Notes: generated by a model not told the origin, from the letters alone. Numbered from the stretch's first letter, positions 12,395-21,829 are shown. The stretch: DNA of 64,000 nt from CALABS01 sp050260775 (GCA_050260775.1 JBLNCP010000022.1:1-64000), one strand, 5' to 3'. Made by a program: numbers and translations.

Positions 12395-13810
12395 ATGGGC
12401 AAGGCAACCGGCTTCAAGGAGTTTCAGCGCGTCACCCCCGGCTACGAGCCGGCCCCTGAGCGCGTGAAGCACTACCGCGAGTTCACCAAGCCGCTGTCGG
12501 ACGACGAGCTGTCCAAGCAAGGCGCGCGCTGCATGGATTGCGGCGTTCCCTTCTGCCACCAGGGCTGTCCGGTCAACAACATGATCCCGGACTGGAACGA
12601 CCTCGTCTACCGCAACCGTTGGAAGGAGGCGGCGGAGACGCTGCACTCCACCAACAATTTCCCCGAGTTCACCGGCCGCGTCTGCCCCGCCCCGTGCGAG
12701 GCGGCCTGCACGCTCAACATCCAGGACAGCCCGGTGGCCATCAAGACCATCGAGCACGCCATCGTCGAGCGCGCCTGGGCCGAGGGCTGGCTGAAGCCCG
12801 ACACCTCGCGTCCGCGCACCGGCAAGAAGGTGGCGGTGGTGGGGGGCGGGCCGGCCGGCATGGCCGCCGCCCAGCAGCTGGCCCGCGCCGGGCACAGCGT
12901 GGTGCTGTTCGAGAAGAACGCCAAGGTGGGCGGCCTGCTGCGCTACGGCATCCCCGACTTCAAGCTGGACAAGGCGGTGATCGACCGCCGCGTCGCCCAG
13001 ATGCAGGCCGAGGGCGTCGAGCTGCGCTGCAACACAAATGTCGGCGTCGACCTGGCCGCCAAGGACCTGCTCGCCGGCTTTGACGCCGTGGTGCTGTCCG
13101 GCGGCTCCGAGAAGCCGCGCGACCTCGCCGTTCCCGGCCGCGAGCTGGCCGGCGTGCATTTCGCCATGGACTTCCTGACCCAGCAGAACCGCCGCGTCGG
13201 CGGCGAGGCGGTGGGAACCGCGGATATCCTGGCCACCGGCAAGCAGGTGGTGGTCATCGGCGGCGGCGACACCGGTGCCGACTGCGTCGGCACCTCCAAC
13301 CGCCAGGGCGCGGCCTCGATCCACCAGATCGAGATCATGGCGCGTCCCCCCGAGAAGGAGGACAAGCTGGTGACCTGGCCGCTGTGGCCGAACAAGCTGC
13401 GCTCGTCGTCTTCGCACGAGGAGGGCTGCCAGCGCAGCTGGTCGGTCGCCACCACCTCGTTCTTCGGCGAGAACGGTGTCGTCAAGGGCCTCAACTGCGT
13501 CAAGGTGGACACCAAGTTCCAGCAGATCGCCGGCACCGAGTTCACCCTCGCCGCCGACCTGGTGCTGCTTGCCATGGGCTTCGTCCATCCGGTGCACGAG
13601 GGTCTGGTCGACGGCCTCGGCATCGCCAAGGACGGCCGCGGCAACGTCCAGGCCGACACCGACAGCTACCAGACCTCCAACCCCAAGGTCTTCGCCTGCG
13701 GCGACATCCGCCGCGGCCAGTCGCTGGTGGTGTGGGCCATCCGCGAAGGACGCCAGGCGGCCCGCGCCGTCGACGCCTTCCTGATGGGGGCGAGCAACCT
13801 GCCCCGGTAA
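12395..13810 (+). CDS. gltD: Glutamate synthase small subunit
   Basis: A 471-residue GltD that takes electrons from NADPH through FAD and 4Fe-4S clusters to GltB. The N-terminal region carries the cluster cysteines in RCMDCGVPFCHQGCPVNN and CPAPCEAAC. An FAD-binding Rossmann motif follows (VVGGGPAGMAAAQQLARAG, about residue 147), then a second dinucleotide motif for NADPH (VVIGGGDTGADCVGT, about residue 285). The C-terminal FACGDIRRGQSLVVWAI segment closes the FAD site. It is translationally close-coupled to gltB and followed by a strong terminator. Confidence 0.98.
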   Translation: MGKATGFKEFQRVTPGYEPAPERVKHYREFTKPLSDDELSKQGARCMDCGVPFCHQGCPVNNMIPDWNDLVYRNRWKEAAETLHSTNNFPEFTGRVCPAPCEAACTLNIQDSPVAIKTIEHAIVERAWAEGWLKPDTSRPRTGKKVAVVGGGPAGMAAAQQLARAGHSVVLFEKNAKVGGLLRYGIPDFKLDKAVIDRRVAQMQAEGVELRCNTNVGVDLAAKDLLAGFDAVVLSGGSEKPRDLAVPGRELAGVHFAMDFLTQQNRRVGGEAVGTADILATGKQVVVIGGGDTGADCVGTSNRQGAASIHQIEIMARPPEKEDKLVTWPLWPNKLRSSSSHEEGCQRSWSVATTSFFGENGVVKGLNCVKVDTKFQQIAGTEFTLAADLVLLAMGFVHPVHEGLVDGLGIAKDGRGNVQADTDSYQTSNPKVFACGDIRRGQSLVVWAIREGRQAARAVDAFLMGASNLPR

Positions 13811-13832
13811 ACGTCTTTCTTAAGGCTCAGAG

Positions 13833-13866
13833 AGGGCTGCTCCGAAAGGGGCGGCCCTTTTTGTTT
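13833..13866 (+). terminator. Intrinsic terminator after gltBD
   Basis: An 11-base stem AGGGCTGCTCC pairs, with two G-T type mismatches, to GGGGCGGCCCT around a GAAA loop. It is followed by TTTTTGTTT. It lies 22 bases beyond the gltD stop codon. Confidence 0.9.
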
Positions 13867-14068
13867 GCCTTAAACGGACGTATCAGAAATCTGGAATACT
13901 TATTCTTTCGGAGGAGGCATCGCCAATTACAACCCACCCATGTCATTACGTTTGTGCTACGGATGTGCGTAGGCATTGACCAAAATTGGACGGGTATGCT
14001 TAAAGCGTATCGGCGGGCATAGGTCGGCCCAACATCAAATTGTTGTAATATTAGCTTGGTGAAAACCT

Positions 14069-15757
14069 ATGTCGCTGGATAACTTGACCTTCCGGTGGAA
14101 GATCCTGCTGATCGTGGGCGCCTCCCTCGTCGGCATGGCCGTCACCCTGGGTCTGGGGCTCAATACGCTGCGCCACGACCTCATGGACGGCCGCCGGGTC
14201 AAGACCCAGCACGTGGTCGAGGCGGCGCACGGCGTGGTGATGCACTACGTCAGGGAAGCGCAGGCCGGCCGCATGCCGGAGGCCGACGCCAAGGCGGCGG
14301 CGCTGGCCGCGCTGAAGGACATGCGCTACGGCGGCACCGAGTATTTCTGGGTCAACGACATGACCCCGCGCATGGTCATGCACCCGATCAAGCCGGAACT
14401 CGACGGCAAGGACATCAGCGACTTCAAGGACCCCGAGGGCAAGCGCCTGTTCGTCGCCTTCGTCGAAACCGTGCTGAAGAGCAAGGCCGGGTTCGTCGAC
14501 TACCTGTGGCCGAAGCCCGGCCACGAGCAGCCGGTGCCCAAGATCTCCTACGTCATGGGCGTCGACGCCTGGGGCTGGGTGGTCGGCTCGGGCATCTACG
14601 TCGACGATGTCGACGCCGCGTTCTGGAGCGAGGCGACCCGCCAGGGTGTCGCCAACGCGGCGATCATCGTGCTGGTGCTGGCCCTGTCGTGGTGGATCGG
14701 CCGCGGCGCGGTCAATGCCATGGCGTCGGTGACCGAGAGCATGCTGCGGCTGGCCGACGGCGACACCAACATCTCGCTGGCCGGCCGTGACCGCAAGGAC
14801 GAGATCGGCAACATGCTGCGCGCCGTCGAGGTCTTCCGCGACAATGCGCTGAAGGTCAATTCGCTGCAGCAGGAGCAGAACAGCGCCCGCCAGCGCGCCG
14901 AGAGCGAGCGCCACGAGACCCTGGCCCGCCTCGCCAGCGACCTCGAACAGGGCGTGTCGGCGGCGGCCCAGGCGGTCAATGCCGCCGCGGCGCAGATGCG
15001 TGCCACCGCCACCGCCATGGCCGGCACCGCCGACCGCACCACCGAGGAAACCTCGGTGGCGGCGGCGGCCATGCAGCAGACCGCCTCCAACGTCGAGACC
15101 GTGGCGGCCGCCGCCGAGGAACTCAACGCGTCGATCTCCGAGATCGCCCGCCAGGTCGGCGAATCCACCCGCATCGCCGAGAACGCGGTCGCCGCCGCCC
15201 ACCGCACCGACAAGGTGGTGCGCGGGCTGTCCGAGGCTGCCGGCCGCATCGGTGAGGTCGTCAGCCTGATCAACGACATCGCCGGCCAGACCAACCTGCT
15301 GGCCCTCAATGCCACCATCGAGGCCGCCCGCGCCGGCGATGCCGGCAAGGGCTTCGCCGTGGTGGCCAACGAGGTCAAGCACCTGGCCAACCAGACCGCC
15401 AAGGCCACCGACGAGATCGGCAACCAGATCGGCACCATCCAGAGCACCACCGCCGAGGCGGTGGACGCGATCCAGCAGATTGGCCGCACCATCGAGAACA
15501 TGAGCCAGATCGCCGGCGCGATCGCGGCGGCGGTCCAGCAGCAGGGCGCCGCCACCCAGGAGATCGCCCGCAACATCGGCGAGGCGGCCACCGGCGCCAG
15601 CGAGGTGTCCAACCACATCGGCGCCGTCACCGTCGCCGCCAACCAGACCGGCAGCGCCGCCCGCGAGGTGCTGACCGCCGCCGCTTCCCTGGCGCGCGAT
15701 TCCGAGGGCCTGAAGACCGGCCTCGACCGCTTCCTGGACGGCGTCCGCCGCATGTGA
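14069..15757 (+). CDS. Methyl-accepting chemotaxis protein with single Cache domain
   Basis: A 562-residue transmembrane chemoreceptor. Membrane helix 1 spans about residues 12-31. A periplasmic single Cache (sCache_2-like) domain spans about 40-190, recognisable by YGGTEYFWVNDMTPRMVMHP and GWVVGSGIYVDDVD. Membrane helix 2 (about 192-210) is followed by HAMP, then a long signalling domain with the hairpin tip VANEVKHLANQTAKATDEIG. Cache_2 receptors of this type commonly sense small organic acids, but the ligand here is unknown. It stands alone, preceded by a 258-base gap that contains the gltBD terminator and then AT-rich leader sequence, so it has its own promoter. It appears unlinked in function to gltBD. 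Confidence 0.95.
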   Translation: MSLDNLTFRWKILLIVGASLVGMAVTLGLGLNTLRHDLMDGRRVKTQHVVEAAHGVVMHYVREAQAGRMPEADAKAAALAALKDMRYGGTEYFWVNDMTPRMVMHPIKPELDGKDISDFKDPEGKRLFVAFVETVLKSKAGFVDYLWPKPGHEQPVPKISYVMGVDAWGWVVGSGIYVDDVDAAFWSEATRQGVANAAIIVLVLALSWWIGRGAVNAMASVTESMLRLADGDTNISLAGRDRKDEIGNMLRAVEVFRDNALKVNSLQQEQNSARQRAESERHETLARLASDLEQGVSAAAQAVNAAAAQMRATATAMAGTADRTTEETSVAAAAMQQTASNVETVAAAAEELNASISEIARQVGESTRIAENAVAAAHRTDKVVRGLSEAAGRIGEVVSLINDIAGQTNLLALNATIEAARAGDAGKGFAVVANEVKHLANQTAKATDEIGNQIGTIQSTTAEAVDAIQQIGRTIENMSQIAGAIAAAVQQQGAATQEIARNIGEAATGASEVSNHIGAVTVAANQTGSAAREVLTAAASLARDSEGLKTGLDRFLDGVRRM

Positions 15758-15764
15758 GCGTTCA

Positions 15765-15788
15765 CTCCCCTCCCGAGAGGGAGGGGAG
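15765..15788 (+). terminator. GC-rich stem-loop after Cache MCP gene
   Basis: A perfect 10-base inverted repeat (CTCCCCTCCC and complement) with a GAGA loop begins eight bases after the MCP stop codon. No T-tract follows, so it may be a weak or Rho-assisted terminator, or a 3'-end stabilising hairpin. Confidence 0.5.
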
Positions 15789-15915
15789 CCTCTCCCCATC
15801 CGATCCTGATCCTTCCCCCTAAGGGCCTTTCTCGCGCCTTAAGGCCTTTTGCGGGTGCGCGGTCCGCCATGCGACCCTCGCCATAGACCCACCACCCGGC
15901 GAGGGAGGGCGTTCT

Positions 15916-16890
15916 ATGCTGTCTGTCCTGGTTACCGGCGGTGCCGGTTACGTCGGCAGCCATGCCTGCAAGGCGCTGGCCGCCGCGGGCTGGGAACCCG
16001 TCACCTACGACAACCTGTCGACCGGCCACCGCGACCTGGTGCGCTGGGGACCGCTCGAAGAGGGGGACGTGGGCAATGCCGAGCGCCTGTCCGACGTATT
16101 GGCCCGCTATCGCCCCGATGCGGTGATGCATTTCGCCGCCGCCAGCCTGGTCGGCGAGTCGGTGCGCGATCCGGCGCGAACCTACCGCGCCAACGTGGCG
16201 GGAACGATGACCCTGCTGGACGCCATGCGCCGGCACGGGATCGAACGGCTGGTGTTCTCCAGCACCTGCGCCGTCTACGGCCATCCCGACCGCGTCCCCA
16301 TCGACGAGGACGTGGAGCAGCGGCCGATCAATCCCTACGGCTGGTCCAAGCTGATGATCGAGCGCCTGCTCGCCGATTACGGCGCCGCCTACGGAATGCA
16401 GTGGGCGGCGTTGCGCTATTTCAACGCGGCCGGCGCCGATCCTGACGGCGAGACCGGCGAGGACCACGATCCCGAGACCCACCTCATCCCGAGGGCGCTG
16501 ATGGCGGCGGCGGGCGACCTGCCGCTGCTCGAGGTGTATGGCGGCGACTGGCCCACTCCCGACGGCACCTGCATCCGCGACTATGTCCACGTCTCGGACC
16601 TGGCGCGCTGGCACGTGTCGGCCCTGGACCATCTGCTGAAGGGCAGGGGGTCGGCCGCCCTCAACCTGGGCACCGGGGTCGGGCATTCGGTCCGTGAAAT
16701 CGTCGCCGCCGTCGAGCGCGTCACCGGGCACACCGTGCCGATGAAGCTGGTGGCGCGGCGGGCCGGCGATCCGCCCGTCCTCCTGGCCGACCCGTCACGG
16801 GCCCGCCAGTTGCTGGGCGCCGTCCCGCGGATCGCCGAGATCGAGCGCATCGTCGACACCGCATGGCGGTGGATGAAGGGCAGGAGGTAA
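15916..16890 (+). CDS. galE: UDP-glucose 4-epimerase
   Basis: A 324-residue extended short-chain dehydrogenase that interconverts UDP-glucose and UDP-galactose using bound NAD. The N-terminal Rossmann motif is VTGGAGYVGSHACKAL. The catalytic residues are the Ser-Ser-Thr of VFSSTCAVYG and Tyr/Lys of NPYGWSKLMIERLL. ALRYFNAAGADPDGETGEDHDPETHLIP is a GalE-specific signature, so this is a confident GalE rather than a general epimerase. It opens the plus-strand part of the polysaccharide locus and is followed after four bases by the Wza-like gene, implying an operon that supplies UDP-galactose for exopolysaccharide. Confidence 0.95.
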   Translation: MLSVLVTGGAGYVGSHACKALAAAGWEPVTYDNLSTGHRDLVRWGPLEEGDVGNAERLSDVLARYRPDAVMHFAAASLVGESVRDPARTYRANVAGTMTLLDAMRRHGIERLVFSSTCAVYGHPDRVPIDEDVEQRPINPYGWSKLMIERLLADYGAAYGMQWAALRYFNAAGADPDGETGEDHDPETHLIPRALMAAAGDLPLLEVYGGDWPTPDGTCIRDYVHVSDLARWHVSALDHLLKGRGSAALNLGTGVGHSVREIVAAVERVTGHTVPMKLVARRAGDPPVLLADPSRARQLLGAVPRIAEIERIVDTAWRWMKGRR

Positions 16891-16894
16891 GTCC

Positions 16895-17590
16895 ATGTTC
16901 GCACGCATTTCCGCGCTGCTGCTGGGCCTTGTCGTCGCGGCGGCCGTCTCGGCCTGCGGCTCCACCGTCAAGAACGCGTCGCCCATTCCGGCGCCGGTGA
17001 GGACGCAGGAGCTGTCCTACGTGGTCGAACCGGGCGACCAGCTGGATGTCCGCTTCTTCTACAATCCCGAACTCAACGAGGAGATCACCGTGCGGCCCGA
17101 TGGCGGCATCTCGCTGCCGCTGGTCGGCCAGGTGCGTGCCGCCGGGCGGACGGTGCCCGAGCTCGAGGACATCCTGCGCCAGCACTATTCCCGCGAGCTG
17201 CGCCAGGCGGCGATCACGGTGATCGTCAAGGGCTTCGCGGGCCAGCGCGTCTACGTGGACGGCGAGGTGCGGCAGCCGCAGATGGTCAACATAGCCGGCA
17301 ACCTGACCGCCATGCAGGCCATCGCCTCGGCCGGCGGCTTCACCAACAATTCCAAGAAGGCCGAGGTCCTGGTCATCCGCCGCAGCGGCGCCCAGCGGCC
17401 CATCGTCATCCCGGTCGACCTCGACAAGGCCATCGACGGCACCGACACCAGCCAGGACATGCGGCTGGAGCCTTACGACATCGTGTTCGTGCCCAAGACC
17501 CCGATCGCCGAGGTCAACCAGTGGGTCGACCAGTACATCCGCCAGAACATCCCCATTCCGTTCGGCTTCGGTTACGGCCTCAACAACTGA
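16895..17590 (+). CDS. Wza-like polysaccharide export outer-membrane lipoprotein
   Basis: A 231-residue polysaccharide biosynthesis/export family protein. The N-terminus is a lipoprotein signal with lipobox VSAC and lipidated Cys21. A polysaccharide-export (Poly_export) domain follows at about 40-120 (YVVEPGDQLDVRFFYNPELNEEITV...). One SLBB-type domain comes next (GFAGQRVYVDGEVRQPQMV, about 120-205). Such proteins form the outer-membrane exit channel for exo- or capsular polysaccharide and partner with a Wzc-type co-polymerase, which is encoded on the opposite strand of this locus. At 231 residues it is shorter than E. coli Wza (about 380) but typical of alphaproteobacterial members with a single SLBB domain. 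Confidence 0.92.
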   Translation: MFARISALLLGLVVAAAVSACGSTVKNASPIPAPVRTQELSYVVEPGDQLDVRFFYNPELNEEITVRPDGGISLPLVGQVRAAGRTVPELEDILRQHYSRELRQAAITVIVKGFAGQRVYVDGEVRQPQMVNIAGNLTAMQAIASAGGFTNNSKKAEVLVIRRSGAQRPIVIPVDLDKAIDGTDTSQDMRLEPYDIVFVPKTPIAEVNQWVDQYIRQNIPIPFGFGYGLNN

Positions 17591-17599
17591 CGTCTCCCG

Positions 17600-17625
17600 G
17601 CGCCCGGGGCCCAGAACCCGGGCGC
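17600..17625 (+). other. Stem-loop between the Wza-like gene and asnB
   Basis: A perfect 9-base GC-only stem (GCGCCCGGG / CCCGGGCGC) with an 8-base loop lies ten bases past the Wza-like stop codon. It has no T-tract. It may reduce downstream expression or protect the upstream message. Confidence 0.4.
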
Positions 17626-17653
17626 TCCCTTCGCGGATCGACGGAGTTCGAGC

Positions 17654-19534
17654 ATGTGCGGGATCGCCGGATGGATCGCTCCCACCGCGCGGGTGGCGGG
17701 CCAGGACCCGACCGCCGCGATGACGGAGGCCATCGCCCATCGCGGGCCGGACGGCAGCGGCATCCACCGGGCGGCCAGCCGCGACGGGGCCTGGTCGCTG
17801 GCGCTCGGGCATCGGCGCCTCGCGATCATCGACCTCGAAGGCGGGGTCCAGCCCATGCTGTCCCCCGATGGCCAGACCGTTTTGGTGTTCAACGGCGAGA
17901 TCTACAACTTCCACCAGCTGCGGCGCGAGCTTGAGGCCGAGGGCCATCGCTTCCGCACCGATTCCGACACCGAAGTGCTGCTTGAGGCGTATCGCGCCTG
18001 GGGAGCGGAGTGCGTGTCGCGGCTGCGCGGCATGTTCGCCTTCGCCCTGTGGGACGCTCCCCGTGAGCGCCTGTTCCTGGCTCGCGACCGCTTCGGCAAG
18101 AAGCCGCTGTTCCTGTGGGAGGGCGACGACGGCACCCTGGTGTTCGCGTCCGAGATCAAGGCGCTGCTCAGGCACCCGCGGGTGCCGGCCGAACTGGACC
18201 GGGCCTCGGTCGGGGAGTATTTGGCCTGGCGCTACGTGCCCGGCCCGCACACCCTGTTCGCCGGCATCCGCAAGCTGCGGCCGGGATGCTGGGCGATGTG
18301 GGAGCGTGGGTGCACCACCGAGGTAGGCTACTGGATCCCGCCCGACGCCGGCGACCGCGCCTCGGCCGGCATCCCCGCCGACCCCGTCGCCGACTTCATG
18401 CGGCTGCTGGACGAGTGCGTGAGCCTGCGCATGGTGGCCGACGTGCCGTTCGGCGCCTTCCTGTCGGGCGGCATCGATTCCTCGGCGATCGTGGCCTTGA
18501 TGAGCCGGCATTCATCCTATCCGGTCAATACCTTCTCGGTCGGCTTCTCCGAGGCCGCCTACAGCGAGCTGCGCTACGCGCGCATGGTCGCCGACCGCTG
18601 CCGCACCAACCATCACGAGCTGCTGATCCGCGCCGAGGACGTGATCGCCGATCTGCCCAAGCTGACCGCCTTCCGCGACGCCCCCGTCGCCGAACCCGCC
18701 GACGTTCCCGTCTACCGCCTGGCGCGCGAGGCGGCGCGCAGCGTCAAGATGGTGCTGACCGGCGAGGGATCGGACGAGGTGCTGGGCGGCTATCCCAAGC
18801 ACCGGGCCGAGCCGTGGGCGGCTGCCTACCAGCGCCTGGTGTCCGAGGGAATCCACGAACGCGTGGTCGAGCCGGCGATCGCCCGCCTGCCCTATGAATA
18901 CCGGCGCCTCAAGACCCTGGTGCACACGGTCGGGCTGCGCGACCCGGTCCAGCGCCTGCCCCGGTGGTTCGGCGCCTTCACCCCCGCCGAGGTGCGCAAG
19001 CTCCTGGCCTTCGACCTGCCCGAGCGTCCCCTCGACCTCAGGCCGTTCCGCGCCGCCAAGCATCAGAGCGCGCTGCGGCGCGTGCTGCTGTTCGACCAGG
19101 CCTCCTGGCTGCCCGACAACTTGCTGGAACGCGGCGACCGCATGACCATGGCCGCCTCCATCGAGGCGCGCATGCCGTTCATGGACCACGAACTGGCCCA
19201 TGCGGTGTCACGCCTGCCCGACCGCTATCGGGTCAGGGGCATGACCGGCAAGTGGCTGCTGCGCCAGGCCATGCAAGGCGTGCTTCCCGGCGAGATCCTG
19301 CGCCGGCCCAAGATCGGCTTCCGCGTCCCGGTGAACGAATGGTTCAGCGGCCGCCTGCGGGGCTGGGTGTACGAGCTGGTGATGGGCCCCCAGTCGCTCA
19401 CCCGCGACTGGTACCGCTCCGAGCGGATCGGCCGCATTCTCGACGAGCATGTGGCCGGCCGTCAGAACCACGAGAAGGCGATCTGGATGCTGGTGACGAT
19501 GGAGCTGTTCCAGCGGCACTATCGGCTGCGCTGA
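17654..19534 (+). CDS. asnB: Asparagine synthase (glutamine-hydrolysing) family protein
   Basis: A 626-residue two-domain protein. The class II glutamine amidotransferase domain starts at the catalytic Cys2 (MCGIAGW) and includes LAIIDLEGGVQPM and FNGEIYNF. The synthetase domain has the PP-loop FLSGGIDSSAIVALMS (about residue 270-285) and GEGSDEVLGGYPKHRAEPW. Both active sites appear complete, so it should amidate a carboxylate using glutamine and ATP. In polysaccharide loci such paralogues often modify sugar carboxylates, or serve as the amidotransferase of exosortase-linked clusters, rather than making free asparagine. No exosortase is seen here. Its end overlaps the converging O-antigen ligase gene by 16 bases. 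Confidence 0.9.
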   Translation: MCGIAGWIAPTARVAGQDPTAAMTEAIAHRGPDGSGIHRAASRDGAWSLALGHRRLAIIDLEGGVQPMLSPDGQTVLVFNGEIYNFHQLRRELEAEGHRFRTDSDTEVLLEAYRAWGAECVSRLRGMFAFALWDAPRERLFLARDRFGKKPLFLWEGDDGTLVFASEIKALLRHPRVPAELDRASVGEYLAWRYVPGPHTLFAGIRKLRPGCWAMWERGCTTEVGYWIPPDAGDRASAGIPADPVADFMRLLDECVSLRMVADVPFGAFLSGGIDSSAIVALMSRHSSYPVNTFSVGFSEAAYSELRYARMVADRCRTNHHELLIRAEDVIADLPKLTAFRDAPVAEPADVPVYRLAREAARSVKMVLTGEGSDEVLGGYPKHRAEPWAAAYQRLVSEGIHERVVEPAIARLPYEYRRLKTLVHTVGLRDPVQRLPRWFGAFTPAEVRKLLAFDLPERPLDLRPFRAAKHQSALRRVLLFDQASWLPDNLLERGDRMTMAASIEARMPFMDHELAHAVSRLPDRYRVRGMTGKWLLRQAMQGVLPGEILRRPKIGFRVPVNEWFSGRLRGWVYELVMGPQSLTRDWYRSERIGRILDEHVAGRQNHEKAIWMLVTMELFQRHYRLR

Positions 19535-20913
19535 GTCCTCTTTCCCCAGGCCACCGCCGCCATCCCCAGCGTCACCATCCACAGCGCCACGGCGCCGGAC
19601 GGCATGTTGGCCAGGAACGACTGCTCGGTGGCGCCTTTGAGCAACATGTAAAGAACCAGGATGTCGCGGACCGGCCGCGGGTCGCGGGCCCAGGTCCGGA
19701 TCTGGGTCGCCAGCACCCCGGCCAGCAGCGCCAGCCCGGCCAGCCCGAGATAGAGGACGGTCTGCAGGTAGGCATTGTGGGCGTGGGTGACGTGCCAGCG
19801 CCTGAAGCCTTCGAACAGCGAGACGCCGGCGGCATGCCCGTGCCCGAACAGGGGCGCCTCGGCGATGCGGTCGAGGACATAGGGCCAGATGGCGAGACGG
19901 CCGGACAAGGACAGCACCTCGCCGGAGCGGTGGGAGCGCGACATCAGCCGCAGGAGATCGTCGGGAATCAGTCCGCCCACCCCCATGAGCGCGTCGGCGA
20001 GCAGCAGGACTATGCCGGCCGCCAGGGCGGTAATGGTCAGCAGCAGCCAGCCGCCCTTGCGGTAGGTCAGGAACACCGCCGCCGCGATGGCCATGGCGAG
20101 CGGGGGGATGCGCGAGCGGGTCAGCAGCACCGTGAAGATGCCGGCGCCCACCAGCAGGCACAGGAGCAGCCGGCGGCTGCCGCTCTTGGCACGCGTCAGC
20201 AGCATCGTGGCGGCGAAGGTGAACAGCGCGGCCTCCTCGGCCAAGGGGATCGGGTGGTCGGTGATGCCGCGCAGGCGGTGGGGCTCGCCGGTGGAGCCGG
20301 GGCTCGGCGGGGTGATGCCGGCGCCGAACGGGGCGACCATCAGGGATGGTAGCACGACCAGGCCGCAGCCGATGGCCAGCGCCAGCAGCAGGTCGTCTTC
20401 GTCGAGCACCTGCGCGGCCGCGAGCCCGAACAGCAGCAGCCATAGATAGGCGATGCTGGATTGCAGGGTGTACCAGGGCACCGGCGACCAGAAGGACGAG
20501 AGGGTCATCAGGCCGATGAAGGCCACCATGAACATGCCCGGCGGGGTGGCGAGCAGGGCGGCGCTGCGGTTCAGCCGCGCCAGGCCGATGGCCCCGGCGC
20601 CGGCCCAGACCAGGCCCTTGAGCATGACCTGCCAGTCCAGCGACTTGTCGTCCCACACCCGGGTGCGGAAGCTGGCGTCGGTCACGAAGATGAGCAGGGC
20701 GAGGGCGAGCACGAAGGCCCAGCGCTCACCGCGGACCAGCGCCAGCGACAGCGGGACCAGCCACAGGGCGGCGACCACCGTGACCGGCATGGTCAGTAGA
20801 GCGACCTGGTCGGGGAAACTGGCCGGGATCAGGAGCGTGACGGCGAAGGCCAGCAGGGCGACCGCCACGGCTGCGATGACCAGCGGCCGGGGGGTAAGGC
20901 GGGTGTTGTGCAT
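19519..20913 (-). CDS. O-antigen ligase / polysaccharide polymerase (Wzy_C domain)
   Basis: A 464-residue integral membrane protein with roughly ten to twelve hydrophobic segments distributed throughout. The Wzy_C signature region lies in the large loop near residues 345-400, including LSGRLAIWPYVLDRI and LFGHGHAAG, and the conserved histidine-rich HVTHAHNAYLQTVLYLGL. Such proteins either ligate O-antigen to lipid A core or polymerise repeat units in the periplasmic leaflet; the two cannot be separated by sequence. Given the Wza-like and Wzc-like proteins nearby, a polymerase role in exopolysaccharide is the more natural reading. It is the last gene of a minus-strand run of glycosyltransferase genes. 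Confidence 0.88.
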   Translation of the reverse strand: MHNTRLTPRPLVIAAVAVALLAFAVTLLIPASFPDQVALLTMPVTVVAALWLVPLSLALVRGERWAFVLALALLIFVTDASFRTRVWDDKSLDWQVMLKGLVWAGAGAIGLARLNRSAALLATPPGMFMVAFIGLMTLSSFWSPVPWYTLQSSIAYLWLLLFGLAAAQVLDEDDLLLALAIGCGLVVLPSLMVAPFGAGITPPSPGSTGEPHRLRGITDHPIPLAEEAALFTFAATMLLTRAKSGSRRLLLCLLVGAGIFTVLLTRSRIPPLAMAIAAAVFLTYRKGGWLLLTITALAAGIVLLLADALMGVGGLIPDDLLRLMSRSHRSGEVLSLSGRLAIWPYVLDRIAEAPLFGHGHAAGVSLFEGFRRWHVTHAHNAYLQTVLYLGLAGLALLAGVLATQIRTWARDPRPVRDILVLYMLLKGATEQSFLANMPSGAVALWMVTLGMAAVAWGKRTQRSR

Positions 20914-20933
20914 GGGGCTGCTTCCGTTTCCGC

Positions 20934-21827
20934 TCAGGCGCCGTCGGACGGGCGGGGTTCGAACAGGTAGCCGGCCATGACGCCGACCCGGTAGTAGCGC
21001 ACCCGCAGCAGGGTCTTGATGACCCTGAGGCGCTGGCCGAGGCCGTGCAACTCGGGCGTCATGGCGATCTGCACCGCCTTGAGCAGGGGCGGGGAGGCCA
21101 TGGCCAGGGTGTAGGCGGCCCAGCGCAGGTGGAACAGATCGGCCGAGGCCATGTAGTTGCGCGAATGCCAGGCGGTGCGGACCGTCTTGCCGGCCAGCTC
21201 CCGCCAGCTGCGGCGGGCCGGGTGGCGGACCAGCACGTCCGGGGCGTAGCCGATGCGAAAGCCCATGGCGTGGGCGCGGCGGCCCCAGTCCAGGTCCTCG
21301 GGCAGCCAGCCGTTGCGGAACGGTCCCACCTGCTGGAACACCGCCCGCGGCACCACGATGTTGGCGCCGGTGGCGAAATGCTTGCGCTCGGCATAGCGGC
21401 GGGGCTCGAAGCCGAAGACCTTGTCATAGAGTTCGGCGTCGGTCGGGTGCCGCTCGTCGGCGGCAAACACCTTGATGTGGCCGGCCAGGATGTCGACCGG
21501 GTCGTGGGTCAGCCGTGCCACCGCGTTGAGGATCCAGTCGGCATCCGGCAGGCAGTCGGAATCGGTAAAGGCCAGGATGTCGCCCGAGGTCTCGGCGACG
21601 CCGCGGTTGCGTGCCGTGCCGCAGCCCTTCTCGGCCTCGAAGGTGGCCGAGCTCCTGGGAAATCGCCCCACCAGGTCGTCGATCGGTCGGTCGGAGCCGT
21701 TGTCGACCACCACCACCCGATAGCAATCGGGGGGATAGCTCTGGGCGGCGAGGCGATGCAGGCAGGTGCCCAGCCGCTCGTGGTCGTTGAGGTGGGGGAT
21801 GATGACGTCGACGAAGGGCAACTGCAT
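20934..21827 (-). CDS. Family 2 glycosyltransferase
   Basis: A 297-residue GT-A fold glycosyltransferase of family 2. The nucleotide-binding start is VDVIIPHLNDHERLGTCL. VVVVDNGSDRP follows, and the DxD motif is present as AFTDSDCLPDADW near residue 95. The acceptor-side motif is GPFRNGWLPEDLDWGRRAHAMGF, with the ED pair typical of GT2 enzymes. A membrane-associating hydrophobic or basic segment occurs toward the C-terminus (LAMASPPLLKAVQIAM). The ATG is preceded by AGGAGG at good spacing. It begins two bases after the end of the GT4 gene, so translation is probably coupled. The sugar transferred cannot be predicted. Confidence 0.92.
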   Translation of the reverse strand: MQLPFVDVIIPHLNDHERLGTCLHRLAAQSYPPDCYRVVVVDNGSDRPIDDLVGRFPRSSATFEAEKGCGTARNRGVAETSGDILAFTDSDCLPDADWILNAVARLTHDPVDILAGHIKVFAADERHPTDAELYDKVFGFEPRRYAERKHFATGANIVVPRAVFQQVGPFRNGWLPEDLDWGRRAHAMGFRIGYAPDVLVRHPARRSWRELAGKTVRTAWHSRNYMASADLFHLRWAAYTLAMASPPLLKAVQIAMTPELHGLGQRLRVIKTLLRVRYYRVGVMAGYLFEPRPSDGA

Positions 21828-21829
21828 GC

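Noticed and set aside
13976..14000. TTGACC followed by TATGCT upstream of the Cache MCP gene as a possible promoter.
   Set aside because: The spacer is only 13 bases, too short for a standard -35/-10 pair.
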